NCBI RefSeq assembly: GCF_002259415.1 | Contig: NZ_NPFY01000034.1 | Location: 1 to 64,000, forward strand | Direction: 5' to 3' | DNA: 64,000 nt | From: Rhodococcus sp. 14-2470-1b | GTDB lineage: Bacteria > Actinomycetota > Actinomycetes > Mycobacteriales > Mycobacteriaceae | In this document: piece by piece, positions 33,356 through 41,655 of the stretch | How the letters are laid out: every line of letters starts with the position of its first letter | How positions within the stretch are numbered: position 1 is the stretch's first letter | The notes under the pieces: model-generated | The model's database searches: none | Seen by the model: the letters and a program-made list of their open reading frames with translations, nothing else | What the model was told of the DNA's origin: nothing | Position numbers and translations under genes: made by a program

Positions 33356-35044
33356 TCAGCGATTGCGAGCCGGCCCGTCGAAACCTTCGTACTCACGGCG
33401 ATCAGTGCGACTCCGGAAACCACCGGACCGCGGAGCGTCCTGCACTGCGCTGGTGCGGGGGCGGTCGCCCTGGTAGCCGCCGGTGCGGGGGCGGTCGCCC
33501 TGGTAGCCGCCGGTGCGGGGGCGGTCGCCTTGGTAGCCGCCGGTGCGGGGGCGGTCGCCCTGGTAGCCGCCGGTGCGGGGGCGGTCGCCCTGGTAGCCGC
33601 CGGTGCGGGGGCGGTCGCCCTGGTAGCCGCCGGTGCGGGGACGGTCGCCCTGGTAGCCGCCGGTGCGGGGGCGGTCGCCTTGGTAGCCGCCGGTGCGGGG
33701 GCGGTCGCCCTGGTAGCCGCCGGTGCGGGGGCGGTCGCCTTGGTAGCCGCCGGTGCGGGGACGGCTGTCACGGCGGTCACGGGGAGCGGAGCTCACCGCG
33801 CGCAGTGGCTCGCCGGATGGCTTCTGCGCTCCCGTGATCCGAGCGAGTTCGTCGGATCCCGGTGACACGTTCACCGACGTCGACTTCACGCCTGCCATGC
33901 CGGTCAGGCGCTGAATCTGGCGACGCTGGTTGGGAAGGACGATTGCAACGACCGTGCCCTTCTCGCCTGCGCGAGCGGTACGCCCGGCGCGGTGGAGGTA
34001 GTCCTTGTGGTCGGCGGGCGGGTCCACGTGAACGACGAGGTCGATTCCGTCCACGTGAATTCCACGTGCAGCGACATCGGTAGCGACGAGCACAGGCGTA
34101 CGCCCGCTCTTGAAACGTTCGAGGACCCGCGTGCGCTGATTCTGCGCCTTGCCACCGTGCAGGGACTCGGCTGCGATGCCGAGTGCTCGGAGGCGGTCGG
34201 TGATGCCGTCGCAACCGAGCTTGGTGCGAGCGAACATGATGGTGCGACCTTCGCGTGCACCGATCTCCGAGAGGACGATGTCCTTCTGGCCGCGGTCGAC
34301 CATGAGCATGTAGTGCTCCATGGTGCGGACGCTGGCCTTGCCGTCCTGAGTGGAGTGCTCGACGTGGTCGGGCAGGAACTGACGGACGAGTGATTGCACT
34401 TCGCGATCGAGTGTGGCGGAGAACAGCAGGCGCTGGCCGTCCGACGGAGTGTCGGCGAGGACTGCGCGCACCTCGGGCAGGAAGCCCATGTCGGCCATCT
34501 GGTCTGCTTCGTCGAGGGCGGTGATCTCGATGGAATCGAGGATGCATGTGCTCTGACGGAGGTGATCGGCGAGGCGCCCCGGGGTCGCGACGAGTACGTC
34601 GACACCACGGCGAAGCTGTTCTACCTGCTTGTTGAACGGCATACCGCCGACGGCTGCACGCACCGTGAGGCCCAGTGCGCCTGCGTAGGGAGTCATGGAC
34701 TCGACAACCTGGAAAGCGAGTTCGCGCGTCGGGACGAGAACGAGCGAACGGGGACGCTTGGCTGCGGGCCTGTCGGTGTGGCGAGCGAGCCTGGCCAGGA
34801 TGGGTAGGCCGAAGGCGAGTGTTTTGCCCGAGCCGGTCTGAGCCCGACCGAGGACGTTCTTGCCTGCGATCGCGTCCGGGAGTGCCATTGCCTGGATGGG
34901 CGAGGGCACGGTGATGGAATTGCGCGCCAAGGCGGCTACCACAGGTTCGGGTAGTCCGAGTTCGGCGAAGGTGACCACGGCGGGATCGCTCGTGGCGTCC
35001 GACGTGGCGGGGGTGGATGTACTAGTCGAAACAGCGTGAGTCAC
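33356..35044 (-). CDS. DEAD-box RNA helicase with decapeptide repeat tail
   Basis: About 562 residues from the GTG at 35044, which has GGAGAGG nine bases upstream; the open frame beyond it is not helicase-like. Core motifs: GRAQTGSGKTLAFGLP, PTRELAFQVVE, DEADQMADMGF, SATLD, HRAGRTARAG. From about residue 426 to 531 the tail is a run of RPRTGGYQGD units (ten GGYQGD copies), then SAVQDAPRSGGFRSRT and a basic end. Arg/Gly/Tyr-rich tails bind RNA and can drive condensation. It resembles cold- or ribosome-associated DeaD/RhlE helicases. A 263-bp untranslated region precedes it, which may carry cold-type regulation, though none is identifiable. Confidence 0.9.
   Translation of the reverse strand: MTHAVSTSTSTPATSDATSDPAVVTFAELGLPEPVVAALARNSITVPSPIQAMALPDAIAGKNVLGRAQTGSGKTLAFGLPILARLARHTDRPAAKRPRSLVLVPTRELAFQVVESMTPYAGALGLTVRAAVGGMPFNKQVEQLRRGVDVLVATPGRLADHLRQSTCILDSIEITALDEADQMADMGFLPEVRAVLADTPSDGQRLLFSATLDREVQSLVRQFLPDHVEHSTQDGKASVRTMEHYMLMVDRGQKDIVLSEIGAREGRTIMFARTKLGCDGITDRLRALGIAAESLHGGKAQNQRTRVLERFKSGRTPVLVATDVAARGIHVDGIDLVVHVDPPADHKDYLHRAGRTARAGEKGTVVAIVLPNQRRQIQRLTGMAGVKSTSVNVSPGSDELARITGAQKPSGEPLRAVSSAPRDRRDSRPRTGGYQGDRPRTGGYQGDRPRTGGYQGDRPRTGGYQGDRPRTGGYQGDRPRTGGYQGDRPRTGGYQGDRPRTGGYQGDRPRTGGYQGDRPRTGGYQGDRPRTSAVQDAPRSGGFRSRTDRREYEGFDGPARNR
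33452..33768. repeat. 30-bp in-frame tandem repeat (about 10.5 copies)
   Basis: A 30-bp unit (on the plus strand CGGTGCGGGGGCGGTCGCCCTGGTAGCCGC, read here as two parts: CGGTGCGGGGGCGGTCGCCC and TGGTAGCCGC) repeats ten times with differences only at a few positions (G/A before CGGTCGCC, and CCT/CTT). Each copy adds RPRTGGYQGD to the helicase tail. The near-identity at DNA level points to recent expansion and possible length variation between strains. Confidence 0.95.
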
Positions 35045-35307
35045 GCAGTTGAACCTCTCCGGTTTACGGGCGCGCCAAGAAGCACAAGCTGGGAGAACGC
35101 CCACGGAAGAGGGCACAAACAACAGCTGGAACAAATATCTGACGAGCCAGGGCACTGTCACCTGGCCATCCGTGCGCTGAATCGAATGCGCAGAGTGGGG
35201 CTGTTTGTGCCTTTTCGAGTTGCTCGGCCGCAATGGCGACCGATTATCGAGTCTACTAGACGAGTGTTCGATTCGCCGATTCGAACGACTGTGAGCTGGC
35301 CGACCCT

Positions 35308-36270
35308 TCAGGAATGGCGCATGAGGCGGCTGAGTTCTTCCAGCCAGGGCATGGCGACAAAGATCGTGGGTACGACCAGGATCACCGCAGCGGCGGCATA
35401 CGCAGCCACCGACGTTCTGACGTCCGTTCTGGGCCCGTTCAGGCGCTTCACCCTGATGAGAGTGCTCGGCCCACCGGCGGCCATTGCGCCGCGCGGTGCG
35501 GTGGAGCCTGCACACGTGACGAGCGCTCGGGCGAGCGGAGTGGGTCCGGTTACTTTCACGGCCGAATCGTCCGCGAGAAGTTCGACGAGCAGCTGTACGC
35601 TGCCCAGAGCGGACTTACTACGCACGATCCGAGGAAACGCCTCGTTGACTGCGGTGAACGCTTCGAGTACCAGATCGTGCCGTGACCGGAGATGCGATCG
35701 CTCGTGGCTGAGAATCGCCTTCACCTCGGACCGGGTCAGGTTCGTCAACACACCCTCACTGAGGACGACTCTCTGCCTGAGTCCGGGAAGGCAGTATGCG
35801 ATGGGCTCGACGGCGTCGAGGACACGAACATCGGCGTCTCGGATTCCGGGGAACGGCCGCTCGTCGTCGCTGCCACGGTCGAGCAAGTCGACGAGCATGC
35901 GGTGACGGGCGCGGCGCCGCCTGGTCTTCACCGCAACCTGGACGATGGAGAACATCAATTTCGCGCCGATTCCGAGTGTGATGGCCAGCACCACCACGTA
36001 CAGAATCCACAGCGGGAGACCCAGCGCTTCTATTTCGTCGGTGGGCGCCGTCGTCGGCCGCCCGTCCGGGCCTGGAACCAGCAACAGTCCACCGATGGCG
36101 AGGCCGGAGCTGAATGCGGAGAACACCGCGGCCACGGCGATTGCTTGCCACAGCACAAGTGCAGCCCGCGGAGCGCGATACGGCCACGTGGCTTTACTCA
36201 GGAATGCGGGAATCGGACCCGTCAGCAACAGGGCGAGAACCGCGAAGACCAGTGCTGTGGTGGAGTTCAT
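35308..36270 (-). CDS. M56 (BlaR1-like) membrane metalloprotease (Rv1845c-like)
   Basis: A 320-residue membrane protein with three to four N-terminal TM segments (about 4-22, 38-65, 85-112), a cytoplasmic zinc motif HERSH at 189-193 within AILSHERSHLRSRHD, and a final TM segment at about 290-312. There is no C-terminal penicillin-binding sensor domain, unlike staphylococcal BlaR1. By family it should cleave or inactivate the BlaI repressor encoded just upstream (24-bp gap). The signal it senses is unknown. The pair equals Rv1845c-Rv1846c of M. tuberculosis. Confidence 0.87.
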   Translation of the reverse strand: MNSTTALVFAVLALLLTGPIPAFLSKATWPYRAPRAALVLWQAIAVAAVFSAFSSGLAIGGLLLVPGPDGRPTTAPTDEIEALGLPLWILYVVVLAITLGIGAKLMFSIVQVAVKTRRRRARHRMLVDLLDRGSDDERPFPGIRDADVRVLDAVEPIAYCLPGLRQRVVLSEGVLTNLTRSEVKAILSHERSHLRSRHDLVLEAFTAVNEAFPRIVRSKSALGSVQLLVELLADDSAVKVTGPTPLARALVTCAGSTAPRGAMAAGGPSTLIRVKRLNGPRTDVRTSVAAYAAAAVILVVPTIFVAMPWLEELSRLMRHS

Positions 36271-36294
36271 TTCCTCACTAACCGAGGGCAGGAA

Positions 36295-36702
36295 TCAATT
36301 CGTTCGGCGATCTTCGATCGTGGGCGATTCCGATTGTGCCACTTCCAGTGCGGCAAGTGCTTCGCGGAGGGCTGCGGCCTCGTCTGCGCCTACCTGCCCG
36401 ACGAAATGAACGAGGGCGGCCGCGCGGCCACCGGACTCGGGGGCCTGCGCCAAGGCGTCGACCATGAGGCTTGCGACCAGTTCATCCCGCCCGTGCAGAG
36501 GAATGTAGCGGTGCGCGCGGTCGTCTCGCTGCTGCACGACGAGCTGCTTCTTCGCCAGACGCTGGAGAACCGTCATCACGGTGGTGTAGGCAAGTTCACG
36601 ATGAGTCGCGAGCGCCTCGTGGACCTGCCGCACCGTTTGCGGTTCCGATGAATCCCACAGGTGATCCATCACTGCACGCTCGAGTTCGCCTAGACCTGCC
36701 AT
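36295..36702 (-). CDS. blaI: BlaI/MecI/CopY-family repressor (Rv1846c-like)
   Basis: A 135-residue repressor from the ATG at 36702 (MAGLGELERAVMDHLWDSSE). The winged helix has TVRQVHEALATHRELAYTTV and VLQRLAKKQLVVQQRDDRAH, typical of BlaI, and the C-terminal helices should dimerise. Upstream, a TACTAC-N5-GTAGTA dyad lies 36 bases before the start, fitting autoregulation. In M. tuberculosis the orthologue controls blaC and genes such as the ATP synthase operon; no beta-lactamase gene is in this window. It is co-transcribed with the M56 protease gene. Confidence 0.9.
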   Translation of the reverse strand: MAGLGELERAVMDHLWDSSEPQTVRQVHEALATHRELAYTTVMTVLQRLAKKQLVVQQRDDRAHRYIPLHGRDELVASLMVDALAQAPESGGRAAALVHFVGQVGADEAAALREALAALEVAQSESPTIEDRRTN

Positions 36703-36737
36703 TCGTCCGAGTCTACGGCTAGTCCGACACAAATGCG

Positions 36738-36754
36738 TACTACTGCCGGTAGTA
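36738..36754. promoter_or_regulatory. candidate BlaI operator TACTAC-N5-GTAGTA
   Basis: TACTACTGCCGGTAGTA is a perfect dyad with 6-bp arms. It sits between the blaI start (36702, minus) and the divergent esterase gene (36876, plus). BlaI-family repressors bind short dyads of this kind, so it is the natural operator for autoregulation. Confidence 0.55.
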
Positions 36755-36875
36755 AGGTCGCCCTGGGCATGTGGGATGCGTCATATCCGACGTTCCGCCC
36801 ACCCGGAGGATGACTTTCCGGGGAAGTTCGATCGCGTTCACCGAACCGCATCGACTCTGTGCCTATTCTGCATTC

Positions 36876-38177
36876 ATGAACTGGTTCGTGTCAGCTTCGC
36901 TTGTCGATGACACGACGTCGTGGATCACCCTCGGCCTGGGTGTACTCGGCGCGCTGTGGCTGATCGTCAGCAGCACGACGTGGTACGTCCGCCGAGCTCT
37001 TCCGATCTGCCTGCTCGTCGCGGCACTCGTCGCAGTGGTGCTCTACTACGTCGTGGAGAAGGTGTGGCGACCGTTCCCCGATCCGATCGAGATCCTCATC
37101 TACGTATGGATCGGCGTGGGACTCGCGGCTGTGTTCGCGGTGGTCCCCCGCGCCGTCGCATCCAGTGGGCTCATCGGCAGGATCGTGTCGGTGGTTGCTG
37201 CCGTTCTGGTGGTCGTGGCGGCCGCCGCCCAGGTGAATCTGGTGTTCTCGGCCTACCCGACGGTGGGAACACTGCTCGGTGTAGAGGACTCGGATCGAGT
37301 AGATCTGAGCACTGTGCCAGGAATGCAATCGAATCCGGTGACCGGCGATCCACTCGACACTTCGTGGGCCGCGCCCGCGTCCATGCCGTCGCAGGGCCGG
37401 TTGACGTCGGCAACTATCCCCGGGACCGTGTCCGGTTTCTCGGCGAGACCCGCACAGATCTACCTGCCCCCGGCCTACTTCGCCGATCCACGCCCCCTGC
37501 TGCCCACCCTGGTGCTGATGGCAGGCCAGCCGGGGGAGCCGGAGGATTGGCTGAACGGCGGCCAGCTCGCGAGCACGATGGACGCATTCGCTGCCGATCA
37601 CTCCGGTCTTGCGCCGGTGGTCGTCGTCGCCGACGCCACGGGCTCGACGCTGGCCAATCCGTTGTGCGTCGACTCTCCTCTCGGAAACGTCGACACGTAT
37701 CTCGCGACGGACGTTCCGAACTGGATCGGATCGACGCTCCAGGTGAATCCGGATCCGAAGACTCGCATCATCGGAGGCCTGTCCTACGGCGGCACATGTT
37801 CTATTCAGATGGCGACCAACCACCCCGACGTCTACCCGACCTTCCTCGATCTCTCCGGGCAGGCCGAGCCGACGCTCGGTGACCGCGGCCGCACCGTCGC
37901 CGAGGCTTTCGGCGGGAACGAGGCCGCATTCGTTGCCGTGAATCCGATGGACCTTCTGAAGACCCGGCAGTTCTCCCAGTCGGGTGGGGCATTTGTCGTC
38001 GGTGCCGACGACAACGACTACAAACCCGGACAGAAGGCCATGTACGAGGCCGCGAAAGCCGCAGGAATGGACGTGGTGTATCTCGAAGTGCCGGGAGGAC
38101 ACAGCTTCGCCGTGTGGTCCGAAGGACTGAAGCAAGAACTGCCCTGGCTGATGCAGAGAGTAGGACTCATCTCGTGA
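36876..38177 (+). CDS. membrane-anchored esterase-D-fold hydrolase
   Basis: About 433 residues. Four hydrophobic segments lie in residues 1-130, followed by an extracytoplasmic esterase-D/antigen-85-type alpha/beta-hydrolase domain. The nucleophile is in GGLSYGGTCSIQMA, the acid probably in VVGADDNDYKPG, and the histidine in VPGGHSFAVW. The next gene, overlapping by 4 bp, encodes a DUF2156 aminoacyl-phospholipid synthase-like protein. Such hydrolases are known as partners that remove aminoacyl groups from lipids, so deacylation of aminoacyl-phosphatidylglycerol (or a related lipid) is the best guess. A mycolyl or other ester substrate is an alternative. The pair is not in the M. tuberculosis block. 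Confidence 0.78.
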   Translation: MNWFVSASLVDDTTSWITLGLGVLGALWLIVSSTTWYVRRALPICLLVAALVAVVLYYVVEKVWRPFPDPIEILIYVWIGVGLAAVFAVVPRAVASSGLIGRIVSVVAAVLVVVAAAAQVNLVFSAYPTVGTLLGVEDSDRVDLSTVPGMQSNPVTGDPLDTSWAAPASMPSQGRLTSATIPGTVSGFSARPAQIYLPPAYFADPRPLLPTLVLMAGQPGEPEDWLNGGQLASTMDAFAADHSGLAPVVVVADATGSTLANPLCVDSPLGNVDTYLATDVPNWIGSTLQVNPDPKTRIIGGLSYGGTCSIQMATNHPDVYPTFLDLSGQAEPTLGDRGRTVAEAFGGNEAAFVAVNPMDLLKTRQFSQSGGAFVVGADDNDYKPGQKAMYEAAKAAGMDVVYLEVPGGHSFAVWSEGLKQELPWLMQRVGLIS

Positions 38178-40798
38178 ACGACATCATCGACGCCGCGCAG
38201 GCGACCGAACCGTCGGGGCCGTCCGGACCGTCGTGGACGGCGAAACGTCGAGAGCGACTGTCCGCGGCGTGGCGCGGATTCAGCCGGCAGGCCGTTCGGC
38301 TAGCTTCCCTGATCGGCTTCGGAATCAAGGGGGCACCGGTCAGTCTGGGTTTGCTCGTCGTGGTGCTCGCGCTCGGTGTGGTCGCGGGGGCTGTCGGCGG
38401 AAACACGGTCCACCACGCCGTGGCCCTGGGGATCATGCCGGTCGAGGAACTGAAACTGTGGACGGTCCTGACCGCCGGTCTGCTCGCCCCGGGAGTCTTC
38501 GGCTATGCGGTGTTCGTGGTTGCGGTCTTCGTCGCGGCCGCACCGATCGAGCGGCGGATCGGCTCGGCGAAGTTCGCCGTCGCAGCCGTGTGCACCCAGG
38601 TCCTCGGTGCCGTGTTCGGCCTCGGGATCGCAGCGCTGGCGAAAACGTTCGACGCGGACTGGGGTTTCCGGTTGCACGTAGGGACGGCAGTGGGCCCGAC
38701 GACGTGGATCGTCGGAGTTCTGATGGTGGCCAGCGCCCGCATGGACACGTTGTGGCGCAGGCGGATACGCGTCGGGCTTCTGGCTCTGTTGATCACGTCC
38801 GCACTCTTCAGCGGACACCTTCAGGATGTGGTTCGACTTGCCGCGGCGGTCGTCGGACTCGTGCTCGGACCGGCGATCGTCGGGCGGTCGGCTCGTGGAC
38901 CGCGCCTGGCAGGCACCCAGCGGGAGGGCCGCGTCCTGGTGGCGCTGGTCGTTGCCGCCAGCGCGCTCGGTCCCGTACTCGCTGCACTGAGCCCGGACGC
39001 GGTCGGGCCGTTCGCAGTGCTGCGGGACGTGGTCAGCGGTGTGCCGTACACGCCGGCAGAGGTCCGTGAAATCTGTGCCGATTCGGCAACCGACCCCGAA
39101 TGCCGAACCGGCCTCCTCGAGCTGAGACTCGGTGGTGTCGGTCCGACGATCCTGTCGTTGATGCCCTCGATTTTCCTGCTGTTCCTCGCCGACGGACTTC
39201 GCCGGGGCCGTAGGTTCGCATGGGGTGCGGCGGTGGTGGCACAAGTGGTGTTGCTGATCGTGTCCGTCGCGAACTACGCCATCAGGTTCATCGACGCAGG
39301 TGACGACGAATCGGTGTTCTACGGGCTGGAGTCGCCGACCGCGTATCGCACCATCGTGCCGTTTCTGCTTCCGTTGGCAATTCTCGTCGTTCTGGCGCTC
39401 ACGAGAAGATATTTCGACGTCCGTGCACCGCGCGGGACCTATCGAAAGTTCACGATCTCGGTACTGGGTACTGCGGTGATTCTGTGGGTTCTGTACGTGC
39501 TGTTGGGGTTCCTCGGACGCGGTGGTTTCGATCAGAAGGCGTCCCTCCTCGGCTTGATCGAGGACTTCCCGCAACGTCTGGTGCCGCCGGTGTATCTGCA
39601 ATGGCTCGAACCGAGGCTGCTTCCGGACAGCATCTTCACGACGTTGCTGTTCGAATGGACCGGGGTCATCTTCTGGGTGTCGTTGTGCGTGTTCGTGCTC
39701 TCGACGTTCCTGACTCCCGTCTCACGAGCGGACAGCGCCGCTGCCGAACGTGCACGCGCCCTGCTGACCAGCAGTTCCGGGAGCGCGCTGTCGTGGATGA
39801 CGCTGTGGAAGGGAAATTCCTACTGGTTCTCCGCCGACGGGTCCAGTTTCGTTGCGTACCGCGTGATCTCGGGGGTGGCGCTGACGACGGGTGATCCGGT
39901 GGGACCACGGGGGGAACTGCGGTCGGCAGTCGTCGACTTCGCGGAGTTCGCATCGAAGAACGGGTGGATCCCGTGCTTCTACTCGGTGACACCGGACGTT
40001 CGTGCCATCACGGACAGCATCGGCTGGGGCGGGATCCAGGTGGGGGAGGAGACTGTTCTCGATCTCGCGGACCTGGCCTTCACCGGCAAGCGATTCCAAG
40101 ACGTCCGCACCGCGCTGAACCGGGCGAAGAAGGTGGGAATCGAGGCCGAGTGGATCAGTTTCCCCGACGCACCGCTTGCCATCACGGATCAGATCACGGC
40201 GATCTCCGAGGAATGGGTGGCGGACAAGGGAATGCCCGAGATGGGATTCACGCTCGGGGGCCTCGAGGAGGTGGACGATCGACAGGTACGCTGCCTCGTC
40301 GCAATCGACGAACACCGCACCGTTCACGGAATCACGTCGTGGATGCCCGTGTACGAGGACGGCGTCGTCGTCGGCTGGACTCTCGACTTCATGCGGCGCC
40401 GGTCCGAGGGTTTCAGACCGACCATGGAGTTCTTGATCGCGTCAGCTGCAATCCTGTTGAAGGAGGAGGGCGTTCGATTCCTCAGCCTGTCCGGTGCGCC
40501 GCTCGCGAAGGTGAGCGACGGGAACTCGTCCGATGCACCCTCCGATGAGGAAGTCACCTTCTACACGCTGCTCGATCGACTGCTCGACGTGCTGGGCAAG
40601 ACACTCGAACCCGTCTACGGTTTCAGGTCGTTGCTGGCCTTCAAGTCCAAGTTTCAGCCGCGGTACGAACCGATGCACATGACGTTCGCCGACCCGGCCG
40701 CATTACCGAGCATCGGCAACGCGATCGGACGGGCCTACCTTCCCGATGTGTCCCTCGGCCAGGGCTACCGGTTGGTGCGGACGATGATCGAACGTTAG
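38174..40798 (+). CDS. MprF-like aminoacyl-phospholipid synthase with rhomboid-like N-terminus
   Basis: About 874 residues from a GTG that overlaps the esterase stop (GTGA). The first part (about 50-260) has six or so TM segments laid out like a rhomboid protein but without an evident GxSG catalytic serine. More TM segments follow (about 325-540). The C-terminal DUF2156/LPG-synthase domain (about 555-870) has WKGNSYWFSADGSSFVAYRV, GDPVGPRGEL and the YGFRSLLAFKSKFQPRYEPM end block of MprF proteins. It should transfer an amino acid from aminoacyl-tRNA to phosphatidylglycerol or another lipid, altering surface charge. The amino acid is not determined. Confidence 0.82.
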   Translation: MNDIIDAAQATEPSGPSGPSWTAKRRERLSAAWRGFSRQAVRLASLIGFGIKGAPVSLGLLVVVLALGVVAGAVGGNTVHHAVALGIMPVEELKLWTVLTAGLLAPGVFGYAVFVVAVFVAAAPIERRIGSAKFAVAAVCTQVLGAVFGLGIAALAKTFDADWGFRLHVGTAVGPTTWIVGVLMVASARMDTLWRRRIRVGLLALLITSALFSGHLQDVVRLAAAVVGLVLGPAIVGRSARGPRLAGTQREGRVLVALVVAASALGPVLAALSPDAVGPFAVLRDVVSGVPYTPAEVREICADSATDPECRTGLLELRLGGVGPTILSLMPSIFLLFLADGLRRGRRFAWGAAVVAQVVLLIVSVANYAIRFIDAGDDESVFYGLESPTAYRTIVPFLLPLAILVVLALTRRYFDVRAPRGTYRKFTISVLGTAVILWVLYVLLGFLGRGGFDQKASLLGLIEDFPQRLVPPVYLQWLEPRLLPDSIFTTLLFEWTGVIFWVSLCVFVLSTFLTPVSRADSAAAERARALLTSSSGSALSWMTLWKGNSYWFSADGSSFVAYRVISGVALTTGDPVGPRGELRSAVVDFAEFASKNGWIPCFYSVTPDVRAITDSIGWGGIQVGEETVLDLADLAFTGKRFQDVRTALNRAKKVGIEAEWISFPDAPLAITDQITAISEEWVADKGMPEMGFTLGGLEEVDDRQVRCLVAIDEHRTVHGITSWMPVYEDGVVVGWTLDFMRRRSEGFRPTMEFLIASAAILLKEEGVRFLSLSGAPLAKVSDGNSSDAPSDEEVTFYTLLDRLLDVLGKTLEPVYGFRSLLAFKSKFQPRYEPMHMTFADPAALPSIGNAIGRAYLPDVSLGQGYRLVRTMIER

Positions 40799-41655
40799 GC
40801 GTCCGGCTCGGCGGGTGCGGCCGCCGACTTGGTCGGACCTCCGACCGCTCCGTACACGTGGCGCGTTCCTATCGGGACGATCAGGGGACGGTCGGAGACC
40901 GGGTCCTCGATGACGCTGGCTTCGAGACCGAACACGTCCATCAGAAGTTTCTCGGAGATGATGTCCTGAGGCTTTCCGGACTCGACGATCTTGCCCTGCG
41001 ACATGACGATCAACTGGTCGCTGTAACGCACGGCGAGGTTGAGATCGTGCAGCACCATGATGACGGTGCGGCCCATCTCCTCGTGCAGACGATCCACCAG
41101 GTCGAGAACCTCGACGGAATGCGCGAGGTCGAGGTAGGTCGTGGGCTCGTCGAGCAGCAGGATATCGGTGCCTTGTGCGAGCGCCATCGAGATCCATGCT
41201 CGCTGGCGTTGACCGCCGGACAACTCGTCGACCGGCCGGTCCGCCAGGTCTCCGACGCCGGTCAGTTCGAGCGCGTTGGCGACCTCGGACTCGTCGTCGG
41301 ACGACCACTGCCGTACCCAGGACTGGTGCGGGTGCCGGCCGCGGGACACCAGGTCGCCGACTGTCAGTCCTTCAGGCGCAGTCGGTGCTTGCGGCAGCAT
41401 GCCGAGGACACGGGCGACGTCCTTCGTGCGCATCGACGAGATCGCTTTGCCGTCGAGTACGACTTTGCCCGCTTTGGGCTTCAGCAGTCGTCCGAGGGAT
41501 CGGAGGAGGGTGCTCTTGCCGCAGCCGTTGGGTCCGATGACCGTGGTGATCAGGCCGGTGTGCACGTTGAGATCGAGGTTCTCGACGATGATCCGGTCTC
41601 CGTAGCCGAGCGTGAGATCTTCGGCAACGAGGCGGGACGGTTCGGTTGTGGTCAT
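40795..41655 (-). CDS. iron-chelate ABC transporter ATPase (FepC-like)
   Basis: A 286-residue ABC ATPase. Walker A is GPNGCGKSTLLRS, the signature is ELSGGQRQRAWISMALAQ, Walker B is DILLLDEPTTYLDL, and the switch His is in VLHDLNLA. The SGGQRQRAWIAMALAQ-type signature and TTYLD are typical of FepC/FhuC siderophore importers. It energises the two FecCD permeases encoded just upstream (4-bp overlap). No substrate-binding protein gene is in the cluster. It converges on the MprF-like gene with a 4-bp overlap of stops. Confidence 0.92.
   Translation of the reverse strand: MTTTEPSRLVAEDLTLGYGDRIIVENLDLNVHTGLITTVIGPNGCGKSTLLRSLGRLLKPKAGKVVLDGKAISSMRTKDVARVLGMLPQAPTAPEGLTVGDLVSRGRHPHQSWVRQWSSDDESEVANALELTGVGDLADRPVDELSGGQRQRAWISMALAQGTDILLLDEPTTYLDLAHSVEVLDLVDRLHEEMGRTVIMVLHDLNLAVRYSDQLIVMSQGKIVESGKPQDIISEKLLMDVFGLEASVIEDPVSDRPLIVPIGTRHVYGAVGGPTKSAAAPAEPDA

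Noticed and set aside
33452..33768. CRISPR-like array
   Set aside because: Units follow each other with no unique spacers and stay in one coding frame; they code the helicase tail.
38300..39601. 433-codon frame opposite the MprF-like gene
   Set aside because: Shadow frame, polar and repetitive, with no domain; the plus-strand membrane protein explains the region.
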